A stretch of DNA of 64,000 bases from Cyclospora cayetanensis (lineage: Eukaryota > Apicomplexa > Conoidasida > Eucoccidiorida > Eimeriidae): the NCBI RefSeq assembly GCF_002999335.1, contig NW_020312700.1, forward strand, positions 124,001 through 188,000. Reading direction: 5' to 3'. Both the position numbers and the translations under genes were made by a program. The notes beneath the pieces were generated by a model. The model did not search any database and was not told the DNA's origin. It worked only from the letters and a program-made list of their open reading frames with translations. The number at the start of each line of letters is the position of its first letter. The stretch's first letter is position 1. This document shows positions 35,338 to 48,828 of the stretch, one piece after another.

Positions 35338-38300
35338 CTACCCACTTGTTCTCCCTAAGGCGTCAGAGAGGACCTTACGAACGCCATCGGAGAGAGATCG
35401 ATCTTCGAGTAAGCGGGAGATTTGCTTCTGCATCAACAACTGTCTGCGTGCATCCATGTCACGCCATCCAAAGAACAGCTTCGCCCCGTTTAATGCTTGG
35501 AGGCTGTGCAACCGATCAAGCTGCACGCATACAGAGCAACCGCACAAAGCAACAGCAAACGGATGAAGCCGAGTAAAATGTTCCACCTAAGAAGAATTCC
35601 AACAAGGTACGCGGAACGGGGGCACGCGAAGGAACACACTTGGACCACTTTAAGATTCGGGCAAGGCAGACTACGAAAACCCATGCTTGCAACAAGAAGG
35701 AACAAACGTAAGACAGAGACATTCTAAGCGATTCCGTCTTAAACCGAGTGCAGTAATACACACCAAGACTGACAAGTGTAAACCTTTTCCCCTTTTCCTG
35801 CTTACTTCCACTATAGCATCTGCCAAGAGTTTGTAGCCCTCTCCATCTGTACGATGGAAGTGCACGTCATTCGTGTGCACGAAATCAAACAGAAGAGACC
35901 GGACATTGCTTGGGTTGGAGAAGGAGAACTCGCGGTGCTGCTGCAGCTGCCGCATTCTCTCCACTTGATCAGGCAGGTCGGCACTCGCCTGCACGCTGAA
36001 CCAACTGTTTACTAGGCGCTGGTTACCTAAGAGTAAAAATAAAGAGACCGACACAGGCTGTTGTACTGACGGAAAGCATCCTATGTACAACAATATCCCA
36101 CAGAAGGGAGGGTAAGAGTAGACAACAGAGGGGTATACACTACAAGAAGGAGAGGTTGCAGGTGCTGTGGGGGCTGGAAGTTTTCTGAGCAAACTAGTAA
36201 GCCAGCTTGTCAGAGAAAGATGACAAGTAAGATAGCTGGGCGCTGGTAGACGACTCTTCTACGATGGCTACACGCAAAATTGTATGAGTAACTATGTGGA
36301 GGTCGAGAACATGAAGAACAAACAGAAAAAATCTAGAGGGGCGAGAGAGCATGCTGCTCACCCTTGGCTTCCATATAAAAACGATCCAACGCCTTTTGTC
36401 TCAAAGGATGCTCCATGCCGGAGAGTGCTATAAGTGCGTGGTACTTGTCTGTCATGCACTGCGCATGAAAGAAGTATTTATAGGCCCTTTCTGCTGCCTC
36501 GCTATCTCTTGTCTCGGACAAATAGAACAACAAAGCGTTCTGCAGACGACGCCTGGACAGCTCCTCCCTGTCATGACAGTTAGCTCCAGGTGCAGAGGTA
36601 TACACCTCGTCAAAAAGAAAAACCAGTTCTTCCATCAAAGCAGCCCGGACTTCGCGGATAACGGAGCGACGGGCAAAATGCAGTGCATCGGGGTCCAAAG
36701 GGCGAAATTTCCTGGACAAATCCCTGACTTTGGGAACCATCAATGTGAGAGCCTGCAATCGCACAAAACAGAGGAATACGCCCTAATTGACAAATGCAGA
36801 AGGACGAATAGAACAATGCCCAAAATTCGTAGGTAAGTACAGATACACCGAATATACTTGCATTGGTAGAGATAAATCTACTACACAAAGTCAGAAGTAG
36901 ATGCCGTTGTCCGCGCGAATACACTTGCTATCAACATGGAATACAAGCAAGTATACACATCTTTTCACGTACATATTAGAACAACAGAGAGGTGCACGCA
37001 CACAAGCAAATATGTGTTCAAGAATGAACACAGATACGCATGCACATTCACCCTCCAAGGCCTTGTGAGCTATAGATGGGCAGTCGCATTTGTAGATTCT
37101 GTGCAGTTGCCGATGCTAAGCAAGGGTATTGCTCCAAGCCTACGCGTAGGACTTGCTCAAAAACATGCAAGCAAATGAGGACAGCCGCTCTTTGTTTGCT
37201 GTTTTCGAATGGACACCTTCATGTATTAAAGAAGACACAGGGGCAGGAAAGCGGCTCGCCTTTATGGAACCCGCAGTAGTTTCGTCTCGTAGAACGGTTC
37301 TCAGTGCTTCTATGAAATGTACGGGAAGAGGAGCGAAAACTGCATTGGGGTTTTGTCGGGCAAGAACCGCGCGTGATAGAATGAAGGACACGAAAAGAAC
37401 GTTTGCCGAGCGCCACTTGTTGACTGGATCGGTATCATAAGCAAGAAGAAAGGCTCTCTGCTCTTCCGACAGGGGTTCATAAAACTTCACGGGTGCAGCG
37501 AACTCGCGATGTACAGAGAGCACGCAGTCCTCCTCTACGTCCAACACCACCGTCGTCTTCTTTTCGCTCGTTAGTGCGAGAACCTGAAAATAATAGGAAG
37601 GCGAATGCAGGATATATTTCATGGATGTACCGCCCTAAATTCACCATAAGACAGTTCGGAATATACCAGAGCTCGAATCCAGCAATCGAGTCATGTGTGC
37701 TCAACAAAGAGGGTGCCGCATTGTGTACTTCCTTATCCACTGAGCTTGAAAGTAGATAAAACCACAAAGCAAGTGAGACACGGGTTCAAAAATAGCGGTC
37801 AAGAAGATAGCCTTGAGCCACATCTGACTTGGTGCATCTTGCCCACAGTCCAACTCGCCCTCCAAAGGAGGGAGAGACTCCATTCGCGCAGTAAGGCGGC
37901 CGGGTTAGCGGGGGCCTTGGAATTTAGAGCAGCGAAGACAGAGAGGCACTCAAAGGCGCACACAACAGATGAGCTTTGGTGCAAAAAAATACACGCGCAG
38001 CACTCGTTACCTATGCCGTACCATGGTGGGTGGGTCAAGGAGGTCCTTTTTGCTTATTTTACCGATGAGTCCAAACTTCATAGGTATCATCAGAGGAAGT
38101 TTGGTAGGCTGACTGCGGGTGGGGGGAGTATGCTGCGACAGGGTTAGTGTGAAGGTCTTGAAGTTTGGATTGTACGTCGCCTGCTCTACCCGCACCTCGG
38201 GTGTCCCCGCCTGAGCAAGCAGAAATATCCTCGAGACTCAAAATCCACGCATCTGGTTTCTTGCACCTCTTTCATCATGCGGTCTGGCAATTTCCAGCCT

Positions 38301-41300
38301 TCTCCCTGCCACCAACATGCCCAGCTCAGAGCAAATCAGAGATGAACAGGCACAAACCGAACTGCGATCCGGTAGCGCCTTCTGTCTTATGACGGTTGTT
38401 TTGTCTATCTACGGTCTCCCTGTCTCTCCTGTTTGCTTCTAACCTGAGAATACCAGCGGTTGAACTGCTTGAGGTCCAGACCGTTGGCGTCTTCCATGGC
38501 CTTTCGAAAGTCGTCTATCGTCACTGCCTCTCCGTCATGTCTCGCTAGATACAAAGAAAGACCGCGTCGAAACCCATCTTCCCCCAACAACGTTTGATAC
38601 CTGAACCCCGCAAACAACTCGAGAGGCTGCGTCAACCTCCTGGCTTCATTAAAATCCTGAGACTCTACCTGACCGGCGTTCTCTCTCTGATAACTTTGAA
38701 CCATCACTCTGGAGGCTTCTATGCCTGCCACTGTTCTCCTTCGTGTCCGATACTTTCTACACGCCGCCTAGCCAAACCTGCTCATCTCTATACAGGAGGA
38801 ACTGATAAGGGGATTTTCCCAGGTGCCTAGATAAGTTAATCCTTACGCGCGCATGACCTCGGCAGCCTTCCAGTGTAAGGCCGGGCTGTAGAGCTCGTAA
38901 ACGTCTCCATAGCTGTCGGGCCTCAGCGGCTTCGCCCTCGAACTTTGATCCAATCGAAAGATTTTCGAGAAAATGTAGCGCACACCGCTAACTCGACGGT
39001 CCCCTGGGGCAGCCATTGCTGCAGTGAAGAGAGATTCCCTTAACTTCGTCAAACCCTCGGTCAGGCTCAGCTGGAACCGGTCTCTGAAGAGACAATAGTA
39101 GACCATAAAGAAACGCGCTCATGCAAATACATTTGCACACGCCGAAGCCAGGCAATGCGAAAAATAATTTTGTCGCTGCGACCAACATATTGAACAAGGG
39201 CATACGCGTGGAGAGGATGACTGGAAGAGCAGGATAGCAGCCAGCGGAAAATCTAAAGAGGGACGAGATGTGCAGAAAGAGTTGAAGCGGAAATTTTAAG
39301 AGCCAAGACGCACCGCACTGCAACACGACTGCCTGCCCAGTTGCGGAAATATTCGTGTGCGACGGCGGACATGACTTTGTAGAGATCGGCGTCTGCGAAA
39401 AAAACAGCACCCCTTTCCCCCACTCTTCTCGGGCGCTTATTATCTGGCAAATAAAAGGCCAAGCGGGAAAACATACACGGTGGACTCCACCGCGTCCAAT
39501 CCCGAAGATACGGAAAAAGAAAAAGAGGTGCGGGGGGCACGAAGTAACAGAGAATGCAGATGCATTACACAACAAGACACGGCTACAACACCTGTAGGAT
39601 AGGGAAGCAAACACACCAAATTAATATGGAGCAACTGGAGGAATGAGCAAAACATGGAGAAGGAGTCAGCAACAAGGGGCAGAGAGCAGCAGGAGACCGT
39701 ACCAGTGTTCGTTTTGGGGTCCACAAGCAGAGCGTCGCAGTCGAAGATAAAGAGCCCTTTGTTTGCCATTTGGCCCCCAAAGTCCTCAACGCAAACAACG
39801 CTTAATAGATCCAAGTCATATTCAATGTTAAAATTTTCCTCGTCCCACCGCATACTCTTCTTTAGAGATTCAAGGGCCCAGTTCAACTTCCACACATCCG
39901 CCAGCTTGCTATAGAATTGGAGGGTTACCAGACGGCCTCCCTGAAAAGACACAGAACAGAAACGGCCACACCCAGTGAGAAGTAGCCGCTGCAGAGCAGC
40001 CACAGTCGGGGAACCGAATGTTTGAAGAAACACAGCCACGAAGTCATATTCAAGAAAGAGAGATATGACAAGCGGGCCCAGAGAAGGGGGCGGTGCGGGT
40101 TGGGGCGGAGGCAGACATCGATGGGAATTGCAAGAGCTAAAAAGCCCACAAGAAATAAACTGATATACCTTGAGCGGTCAAGGCGGCAGAGCCTTCAGAA
40201 CAAACTTGTACCCCACGAAAAGTGCTCCATTAAATCACGACTCAATGCATGCAATACTCAAGATGGCTTAAAGAAAGCTCGACAACCGGTCTCGAGAGTG
40301 TAGTGCCTCCACGGGTGCAGCTTTCGCAAAGGCTTCAAGGACATATTTGGACAAGTCTGCCCATCTGGCTTAAGTAATAACAAATTGACTGGAAACACGA
40401 TGAAGGCAGCAACAGCAGTGACTGGCCTGTGTCATAATTCCAGCCTTCAAAGCCCCAAAGTTCCCTGCAACAATTCCAAAGTAGTCGCAAGGCTTGGGAT
40501 GGGGATCGTCAAAGACCACGAAGTGCTTCCCAGGGGACCAGTCGATTGGGCCTTCCGCTACTTTATTTCCGTTGCTAAGAAGCACAGGGAACGTCTTCAT
40601 GTCTGCCTCAAGCTGCACCTGTACATACACCGGCAAACCAGCATCGATATGAAGCAATATCGTAGCAATATACAAAAGCTGCTGATCTACAAGAAAATTT
40701 CCCTCTGCAGTAGTATACGCATTCCTTCATTAGCTCCTGTGTCCTCAAAGGTCTACTCCTCTTCTCTTTCACCCGCTGCACTCTCCCCTCATGCGCCTTT
40801 ATGCTCTCTCCCACCTTCATAATCCCTCTCTGTGCAGCTCCCGCGCATGCCCCCCTCCCTCCGTCGTGCTCTTAGCTCTCTCAATATAGATACACAGATA
40901 CATACATATGCATGTCATCCCTCTACCTCCCTGAAGGCAGCTTCTCCATCCCTCTATTTCTCCCTGCCCATCATGCACGCGTACGTAGAATCTGGCTAGG
41001 ATGTCCGGTCTGTCCAAGAAAAAGGTGATCGCTCGAAATCCTTCAGGCTCGCACTGCGTAATGAGACTATGCTGTGAGATGAAGAGCCCCTTTCGCCACC
41101 GATTTTCCATCGGCTTCAGGGATACATCAATTAAGAGCTCGAACGGTGTATCTCCATCCCGTGGCAGGAGCTTCTGAGGGATTACCAACTGTCCTTCCTC
41201 CTGGCGAAGAGAAAAGCCATCAATTGGATCGGACAGCAACAACTTGCCGTTTAGAACCACCTGATCGAGTTCCAAGTCTTCCCCGTCCAACACGAGATCT

Positions 41301-42588
41301 TGGGGCGGTGCAGAAGGCGCACGGTGTAACACTAAGCGAGACAAGACCTGGCGAACCAAGACAGATAGGGATAGTGAGAAATTGAGACACTGCTGGAGTC
41401 CAGTGGGCCCGATACACAAATGCGTGCACAGGATGAGAAAGAGGCGGTCGGCTTTGCGGGAAACGATGCTTGGTTCAATGACAAACACAGACTACACGGG
41501 GTAGGCAGGCGATGAAGACGTGAATCTAGCTAGCTACACAAACTTCCGCCCAAGCTGTGTCCTTGTGCCTTCTACTTGAATGGCACCTTGCCATGTTTAC
41601 ACCCTCAGACACACATGGATTGAGGACTGTGCGTGCGTCGCTCCATGAAGAGAGCCCACCAAAATACACTCTCTGGTTCAATTGAAAAAGACGAAACCAG
41701 AAGCTGACTGTGCGGAGATAGGATACTTTTTGCATACTGGATGGGCGTACACCTCGTTGTCTCTATAATACTCGAGCTCACCTTGGTGTCGAAGAAATCA
41801 AGCTTTACGACTAGCTTCACAGAGTCCACCAGAAAGCTTGGGGGTGAGTAGCTCTCCCTAAAAACCTTAGAAGCATAGATATGATCCTCGTGGTGCTCGC
41901 GTAGTGGCAGCCCATTTCGCTCTTCCTCCCCTTCTTTCTCCTTCTGATCTAGAAGAATTTGGGGAGCTGACGCCTCGGCAAAGTCCAAATGTGGTAACTG
42001 CCACTGCAGAAGTTCTGCAGCTCGATCTACTGCTGCTGCATCCGTTGTGGGACTCTCCCGTCGCCACCTAGGGGGAGAAGAGGACAGCAGCTCCAGCAAC
42101 AGGGACCCCTGCCCCCCGTTTCCAAGTGCATCATGAGGAGAGCTAGGCGTACTTCGCGCAAGAACCACTGCAGAAAACCAAGCGCATCGAGCAAAAATAG
42201 TCCTGACGCTGACGCCCACCTGTGAACAGCACTGTTTTCAATGATCGGTCTGGATTGATCGGCAAATTTCACGGCCTCCCCAGCAGCAAATTGATGGGTG
42301 TCGAGGAAGAGGAGCACTGGGAAAGGAAGCCTCTCCACACGTGACGAAGGTGTACAGCAGACCCCCCTGAATGGGGCCTCATTCAACTCCCCCTCAACCC
42401 TGCCCCCCCATTAACAAGGTCTTCCTTTTCATTAGATGAATTTCGGGTGTTAGCAGCGTATGTGATGGGATGCTAAGGCGTCCTTTAGGCTCTAGCATAT
42501 CTGCCGTACCTGGGAAAAGGGGGCATGCCGAGCTCAGTAGTATGGGCAACAGTGCGATGCCGATAGCCGCACGGACGGCGATATTCAT
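35338..42588 (-). CDS. Secreted M1 aminopeptidase-family protein with lost catalytic residues (pseudoenzyme)
   Basis: The N-terminal exon from ATG 42588 encodes a signal peptide (MNIAVRAAIGIALLPILLSS), so the protein enters the secretory pathway. Exons that align with M1 alanyl aminopeptidases: to 41781, 41347-40985 (CEPEGFRAITFFLDRPDILA), 40618 onward (VVFDDPHPKPCDYFG), 39940-39703, 39392-39314, 39083-38847, 38600-38444 (LLGEDGFRRGL), 38210-38063, from 37583, 36752-36362, 36026-35806 and 35520-35338, ending VRKVLSDALGRTSG. Junction phases agree through almost all of this, and length fits the family. The active site does not: GAMEN reads GQMAN (Ala codon 39764-39766), HExxH reads HEYFR (Arg codon 39343-39345) and the catalytic Tyr is His (38873-38875). 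Only the first His, its Glu and the EGLT Glu remain. It is intact as a gene, so a non-catalytic role is likely. An extra exon near 40300-40380 and one near 37.85 kb are uncertain. Confidence 0.85.
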
Positions 42589-43599
42589 GGTGCAAACGTG
42601 CATGCTCTTAGCCCCATCCAATTTCGCATCATGCTTAGCCTGCCCTAACCAATAAGGGCAGTTCGTTGTGCGTCGAACTTGTACCCCTCGAGTCCCCCAA
42701 TACCGCGCATTCGCCCGACTCACGTCTGTGGGAGCTCCTTTCTATTGTGCCCCCGTTAGTGAATGGGTATATTTTGTTAATTTAAGCCGGCCTCCATTGA
42801 AGGTGCTTCAGGAGTCTCTCCGCGCTGCGGGTCCCTTGGGCGATCCTTGGCTACTGTACTGGCATGGGAGCTGTCGGCACTCCTGAGTGTAGTGTTTGGC
42901 TCCCCGTGTATGTTTGTTACTCTTCACCAATTCTATGCTCCAACTGATTCTGAATTAAATGCTTGTTGCATTACTTCGTGGGTGCAATACCAACCTTTTT
43001 TAGTCAAACCATGGGCTTGAGGACTAAGGGCGATGACGTAGCGCGTATAGTGCACTCTGCCAGGGAAGCATTCCGTAGAAGGCATAGTACGATTCAGCAG
43101 ACGGACACACAAAAAAGGATTCGTCATTGAGATAGAATGTTTCGCCGTCTTTATAATCTCTCAGGTGGTGAAGCTATTTAAATACTTCAACCACAATCTG
43201 CAATCCGTGTTAAGCGATCCCCAGCGGGCATAATGGACGAAGTTTACGGAGGAAACAGATACGCTTAACTCGTTTCCCGCTATACTAGTTGCATGGATCA
43301 ATAGCTAATCAGTGATCAAGTGTATGTTTTGCACGTACTGATGTCATATTTTCGCGGAGTCAGGTCATTACTAAGCCGAGTAAAAACACTGAGTGCACCT
43401 GCACAATTACTCCACATGGCTGTGTGTGGATCCTAGGACTGCTCAAACAGTGCAGCGACTTGCATCCCGTTTCGCCCAACTCCTATTTGGCCAGGTCCAC
43501 CAAACTTTTTGGGCAAGTAAATGAAAGGGCTATCAAAGGTCTTGGCACAGTGTCACCGAATTCATACTCAATACAAACATAAAACATAAGTGCGGAGTG

Positions 43600-43805
43600 C
43601 TTTTTACCAAAAATATCTCTCCTTGCTCCCCTTCTCGCGCCCCCGAAGCTTCCCACATGAGGACAGAGCGACAGCTAGGGTGCGTGTAGCTGCACCCTCC
43701 AGGCACTATGTGCTTCACAGCTACTTACACACAGTTTCCAACACACATGCGCACAGCACTGCCTCTTTTTGCATCGATTTGACAATGCTTTTCCCTAAAT
43801 AAGAG
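43600..43805 (+). repeat. Dispersed repeat family, copy 5
   Basis: Clear copy: CCAAAAATATCTCTCC lead, CACATGAGGACAGAGCGACA, GCTAGGGTGCGTGTAGCTGC, ACCCTCCAGGCAC, CTTCACAGCTACTTACACAC and TTTTGCATCGATTTGACAAT. With copies 4 and 6 it defines the family core. Confidence 0.75.
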
Positions 43806-46800
43806 GTGCGAACAGGCATAGCGATTAAGCTTTTCGTTACTAACGTATTTTAATCAAAAAAGGTACGAGAAAGTGCCAAACTGTGGCTTGGGCTGCTACA
43901 CCAATTGGGAATTTAGCTAGGGCTGAACTTACAAAAGACATAGGAGAATGGTAACGATATTAATGCCTTTTCTTTAATCCCTCTGTGTTTGCGCATGATG
44001 TACGAGGAGTATTGCCTGGCGTATGTGCCTGAACTTGCACGCTAAGTAGCTCGACATTGAGCAGTTCCACTCAGATCTTTGGGGAGAGCTATTATACCAT
44101 ACCTGTAGTGAAAGCAAGGCTGTTTTTCTGAAAGCATCTTGCGGGAGCGAGAGGCAGTTGTCTTGTTTCCTGCAGATGAAAAGAGCCCCTCATCCTTTAG
44201 CTGGTTTGGATTTCCGATTCGTAGATTTACGAAGGACGGTGGAACGGTAGCTGACAAAACATATTTTCAATCCCCAGAGCTTCGTAGCGTAAAGCCAGCA
44301 AAACAATCATATATGTCTTTGGCACTCTGTATGCTGTTTTAAAAGGTGAGTTTACCCGACCATTTTGTGCTGCCTCCTACTTATGCATGGTACAACCTTT
44401 CAACATCCAATATTTTCTAGATTACATAGTCAGTACAACTCAGTCCCCAATATATATGCCGAGAGTGCTGTAACTTACAGCTTCAGGTTCTAATTTTATA
44501 TCCAAAATGAGGTTGCGGAGATCAATTCTTGAATGTCAATTGGGTATGGTGTTGGAAATATCAGACAAGTCTATTACTAATCTAAAGTAAGTAAATAAAA
44601 CTGATACAACTCAAAAATCCAAATTATGGCCTGGATTAAATTCATTAGTAGGTACCACAAAGAGAATGGTCGTTGTAGCCCTAAATATGCCACACCCTCT
44701 CTGTCCTCGGCACGGAGGTCCTATGCCCCAAACTCAAAACCAAATTTAGCAGAAAGTAACCAGGTAACCATTATAGGAAACCTCTCTTTCTTGCCCACCT
44801 TCCATAGAGCTGCAACAGTAGGATATGGAGGCAGAGGGGATGCAAGCTTTTATACCTACTTCCGTGCTTTCCAAGCCTTTGCACGGTGCACGCAGCAGGC
44901 AAGCGTACAGGTACTCTGCGTTCATTCTTATTGCAAGGGCTAACTATGGGTTGAAGCAAGTGGCAGAAGAGAGCAGCCGATTTAATTAGTGCGCTCGTAT
45001 TTAATTCGAAGTCATATACTCTCAGTTTAACACGAAGAAATTACGCCCACACCCGGCAGCGGAGGTGCCGGAGGTATTGGAAGGCGACAGATAAGCATAC
45101 ATTGTACGGCATGAGCCTCCTCTATCCAGGCAATATGCTCCTGTTTTTGAAGTGGATACATATAGAGAGTATCGATCTGAGCACCTCGTGAAATAAAAGG
45201 TTGGTAATATGGTGAGACCCCATAAAACTTTCCAACCCCTTTGCCGTAGCACAGGGGTAAAGGCCTCGCCTTGTTCCTCAAATGTGCTAAATTTGGCTCA
45301 AGTTATGTACTACCTTCTGTTATCTTTTGGTGTCAACACCAAGTTATGTCCAAGCGCGGTGTGTAAATTCCTGCACTTTGCCTTCTTTGAAAGCATGTGC
45401 CTATTGCACTATCTCCTCCTCAAGCCGTGAATGGTTTCCATGCCACGAAGCATGGGGTAGACCTGACCGGGGGATTGGCTCAATGCACTGTACTGGATGA
45501 TTAGAAAGTGGCCAGGCTGCTTGTAGTTTACAGTAACTTATCATATCCGCGAACTCCTTGACCTTCGCTCATTAAATCGTTGCTTGGCAGAGCGTTGAAC
45601 GTCATTTTGCAAATATCCAACCAGTTGCTCAGCCACCGAGACAGGAAGCATTCTCACAGCCGTCTGATCTTTGCACTGCTGAGCCTCCCGCATGAAGACT
45701 CTGCCTCACCTTGTTGAGAAACCACCTCTACCCCGCTCATCATATATCAAGTAAATGTTATTAAAAACCAGATATTAATTCTTTCTAGCCCGTCCTGGCA
45801 AGCAAGCCTCCACAGGTGAACCTCTGTCTGCATAAATGCGCAGGTTCCCTCTAGCTTTTGCTTCTTGTCAGATTCGACTCTAAGCTACGGTCAGTTCGCA
45901 TGGCTTCAAGAACCGTGGGTTCTATATCCCGACTGCAATTTTCCTTTTAAATTAAGACTCAGGGGTTGCGCTCGTTTGATTGTTGAGCCTCAAGTAGTCC
46001 ATTGTATGCGAAGAGCCATTGGGAGCTTGCCTAAGCTCCCGGTTGTCTACCATCCCGAACCCACGTTTGGTGGCCTTCCGGGTAGGCCCGAAATAAAACA
46101 CTGATTAAGATATCATCCCTTTACATTGTCGCTTTTGCAGAGCCAAACTTTCACAGCTAAATATGTACCGATATACCAATAAATATTTGTGGCTTAGTCG
46201 TCTTAACAATCCCAAAGCTTCCTGCTAAGCTAATCTCCGCTCAGACTGATGAAAGAGGGAGTGTGTGAAGACTTTGGCTGCACTAATCCATGCAGGTAGA
46301 TACATTTCTCCACTTTAGTAGAGCTGCCATTGTAGCGTCTAGCTTTCCAATAACCTGCCACTAGGAGCACTCGCTTCTCTTTATCACTTCTTTCGTCTGG
46401 ATATACAAAGCGTGGCACAAGTCCAACGGGCTGCTGATACCTTCGAATACTTGCCTATTCTTTTTGGTCATAATATTTTTCTGGTCTTCATCATCTCATC
46501 GATGCATTCATGCGCGTTGTGTAAGGGAACGACTTATGCCTGTTCTCCAGTTGTGAAGCTGCTGCGTTCACGCCAGCTTTCCAAGGGGTGTCTGCCGCCC
46601 ATTGGCGTTTTGACATTGTCGACCTCCAGAGGCTTTATTCGTTCCAGCTTATTGCCGAAGCAATATAAACTATTGAAGTGCCAATAACGTATGAAGAAGA
46701 CAACTGTTGTAGGAAACCTGACATCTTACAGGTTTCGGTGCTACAAAAAATAACGCTTTACCTAGAGTATCGGCAGGCGAACACCTTCCCCTAGACTGAA

Positions 46801-46829
46801 TTCAAACTTGATAGAAACGAATTCTGCGT

Positions 46830-47020
46830 CTTTTTTCCAAAGATGTCTTCTTCCTTCTGCTGTTCGGGCCTTTCAAAGTTTCTGGTATGAGGACAGAAGG
46901 GAGCTAGGGTGTGTGAGCTACACCATCTCATAATGTTGAGCATTGACATCTAGCTGGCCAGTGCACCTGATGCACACAGAGCATCACTTCGTATTGTATC
47001 GAACTATCAGCACTCTTCAG
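46830..47020 (+). repeat. Dispersed repeat family, copy 6
   Basis: Contains TTTTTTCCAAAGATGTCTTC, a pyrimidine-rich block, GTATGAGGACAGAAGGGAGC, TAGGGTGTGTGAGCTACACC, then TTCGTATTGTATCGAACTAT. It is collinear with copy 5, which lies about 3.2 kb upstream in the same orientation. Confidence 0.7.
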
Positions 47021-48828
47021 CAAATGAATTATGCAAACGACCAAAATCATTAGGCAACTTCAAAAAAATATTCAAGTAAACACAGCTAGTATGGTTAAAA
47101 GTATCGAACTGGAGCGTAGCCCGCTGTGCTAAGGAATACCCATCCCCGTCCATTTGGCTTCAAGTGGCAAGTACTACACTCAGATGGCTTGTTTTACTAG
47201 TGCTATTGGTGCCCGTTATGCTCGGTTTCCACAGTGCATTTTTCATGAGGATAGAACAATTAGTAGTGAGAGATCGCCCTTACTTAAGCCTCTGCTCGCC
47301 GAAGTGGATGTATGTGGTGCATTGACTCAAACTTGCTCGCTTACTAGCAAACTCATTTGGTCTCAGTTGCTTCTTGTACTTCAGCGTGAGGCCAAATACC
47401 ACACATATTTCGCCTCATTGCCACGTATTTTATATGACGGAAAACAGTCGCAATGGCAGAATCACACGTGATTATGTTGAAGCACTTGGTAGGCACTTGA
47501 AACCTAATCCAAACATGGCGTCCCTTATTCTCTGCTTCGTCATTCGAGCTCTTCCGCTGATCCATGTTCTGGTAAGAGGGAGGTTTGCTACGAACTATGA
47601 AAGGAAACGGGTTTTAACGATTTGGGCATCTGAGAGGGCATAGAGTTAGGGAGAAAAAGAAGTCTATTTTTTGTCTCCCTCCGTCTGTCCGTTTTATGTT
47701 TGCCATAGTGGCCACAGACAGCAGTGCAAACTGCAGTAAGAATCAATGTCGTATCCTGAATGGAAAAGGCAGCCGACCGCCCGAACACTACCTCGGCAAA
47801 GTGGTACACCTCTGGATGGAACACACTTTAAAAAACTCTAAAGGCTAATCTTTATCGATCATGTAGTGCGTATCGCTCAGGCTTTGGCTCTCGACATCGT
47901 GGTAGTGGTCGCTCGCGCCGGCTTGAGGTTTACAACGATTAGAGAAAGTGGCGCCCAGAATATCGTTATTAGAGGCAAGACGAATGCATGAGCACGCAAA
48001 ATTTAGGGTCACTTGAAACAAAACACCCTCAATACCTTCTAAAAATAGAAGGGAAGTGGCTAAGGAAGTATCTGGTCCACCGAGTCCGGACCACGCAGCC
48101 ACAGACTCGGTCTGTGTGGTGCCTGTGCTTCTCTCTTCTGCCCCACAGAAGCCACGACGAAGCATCTGATAGTAACAGTTTCCTCATTTAGAATTTCTAG
48201 ATTTTGGTGTGGCGGCATTTTGGAGGGTCTCCAGTGGTCCCGCCGGCTTTCAAACCCAGCAGTCCGGGTGCAGACCGGCCCGAACGAATTTAAGGGAATC
48301 CACGAGAACTTTCATGCATCTCTTCTTTCTCATTGCATGAACTTTCCCATAAAACTGCGCAATACGTTGTTGGAGTGCGCAGAAGGCAGTGTTTAGCGCC
48401 AGAGGGCACACTGTGCCGATGCTCCCCAAAGGGCAGCTGGAGTATCTGCGCGCGCTCTTTCCCGACTCTGTCTGTTTCAGTCTAACCCTGATGGCTCAAG
48501 CGTAGCCTTCTTGGCGTCAGCTAGCAGCTTATCCTTGGCCTTCCGTGTGCCCTTCTCCACAGCTGTGTGAAAAGACAGTGGTCCCAGTGTGTGCAGACAT
48601 CTTGCAGCCCCGTAGTGGCTGTCACCTCGTGTGCTCTGCCCAGTGGCTCTTTCGTCTGACATAGAGGGCGACAGAATCTAAAACCCAGGCATTGGGGCCT
48701 CTTCACCGCTAAAAGGCACATCAGGGGCCTCCTGTCTGGCGCGGTCTCGCGTTTGTCTTGCCAAGGTTTTGGTCCTGTGCGCATCGTGCTTGCATGTCAC
48801 TTCTACACCTTGGGGTCACTTTCTCTCA

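Larger units (their letters stand above)
42604..48828. other. Gene-poor tract with dispersed repeats
   Basis: About 6 kb without a supported gene between the divergent M1-family gene (left) and the unrecognised gene at 48.8 kb (right). The tract is AT-richer than its right-hand neighbours and holds dispersed repeat copies 5 and 6. Open frames such as 44626-44943 and 47154-47471 have no domains or splice partners that I can see. Promoters for both flanking genes must lie at the two ends. Confidence 0.5.

Noticed and set aside
35338..42588. Reading the M1-family gene as a decayed pseudogene
   Set aside because: Exon phases, stops and the signal peptide are all consistent with an expressed protein; only the catalytic codons are changed, each by a missense difference.
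47154..47643. Overlapping plus-strand frames in the gene-poor tract
   Set aside because: No domain, no conserved motif and AT-rich composition; consistent with chance frames.
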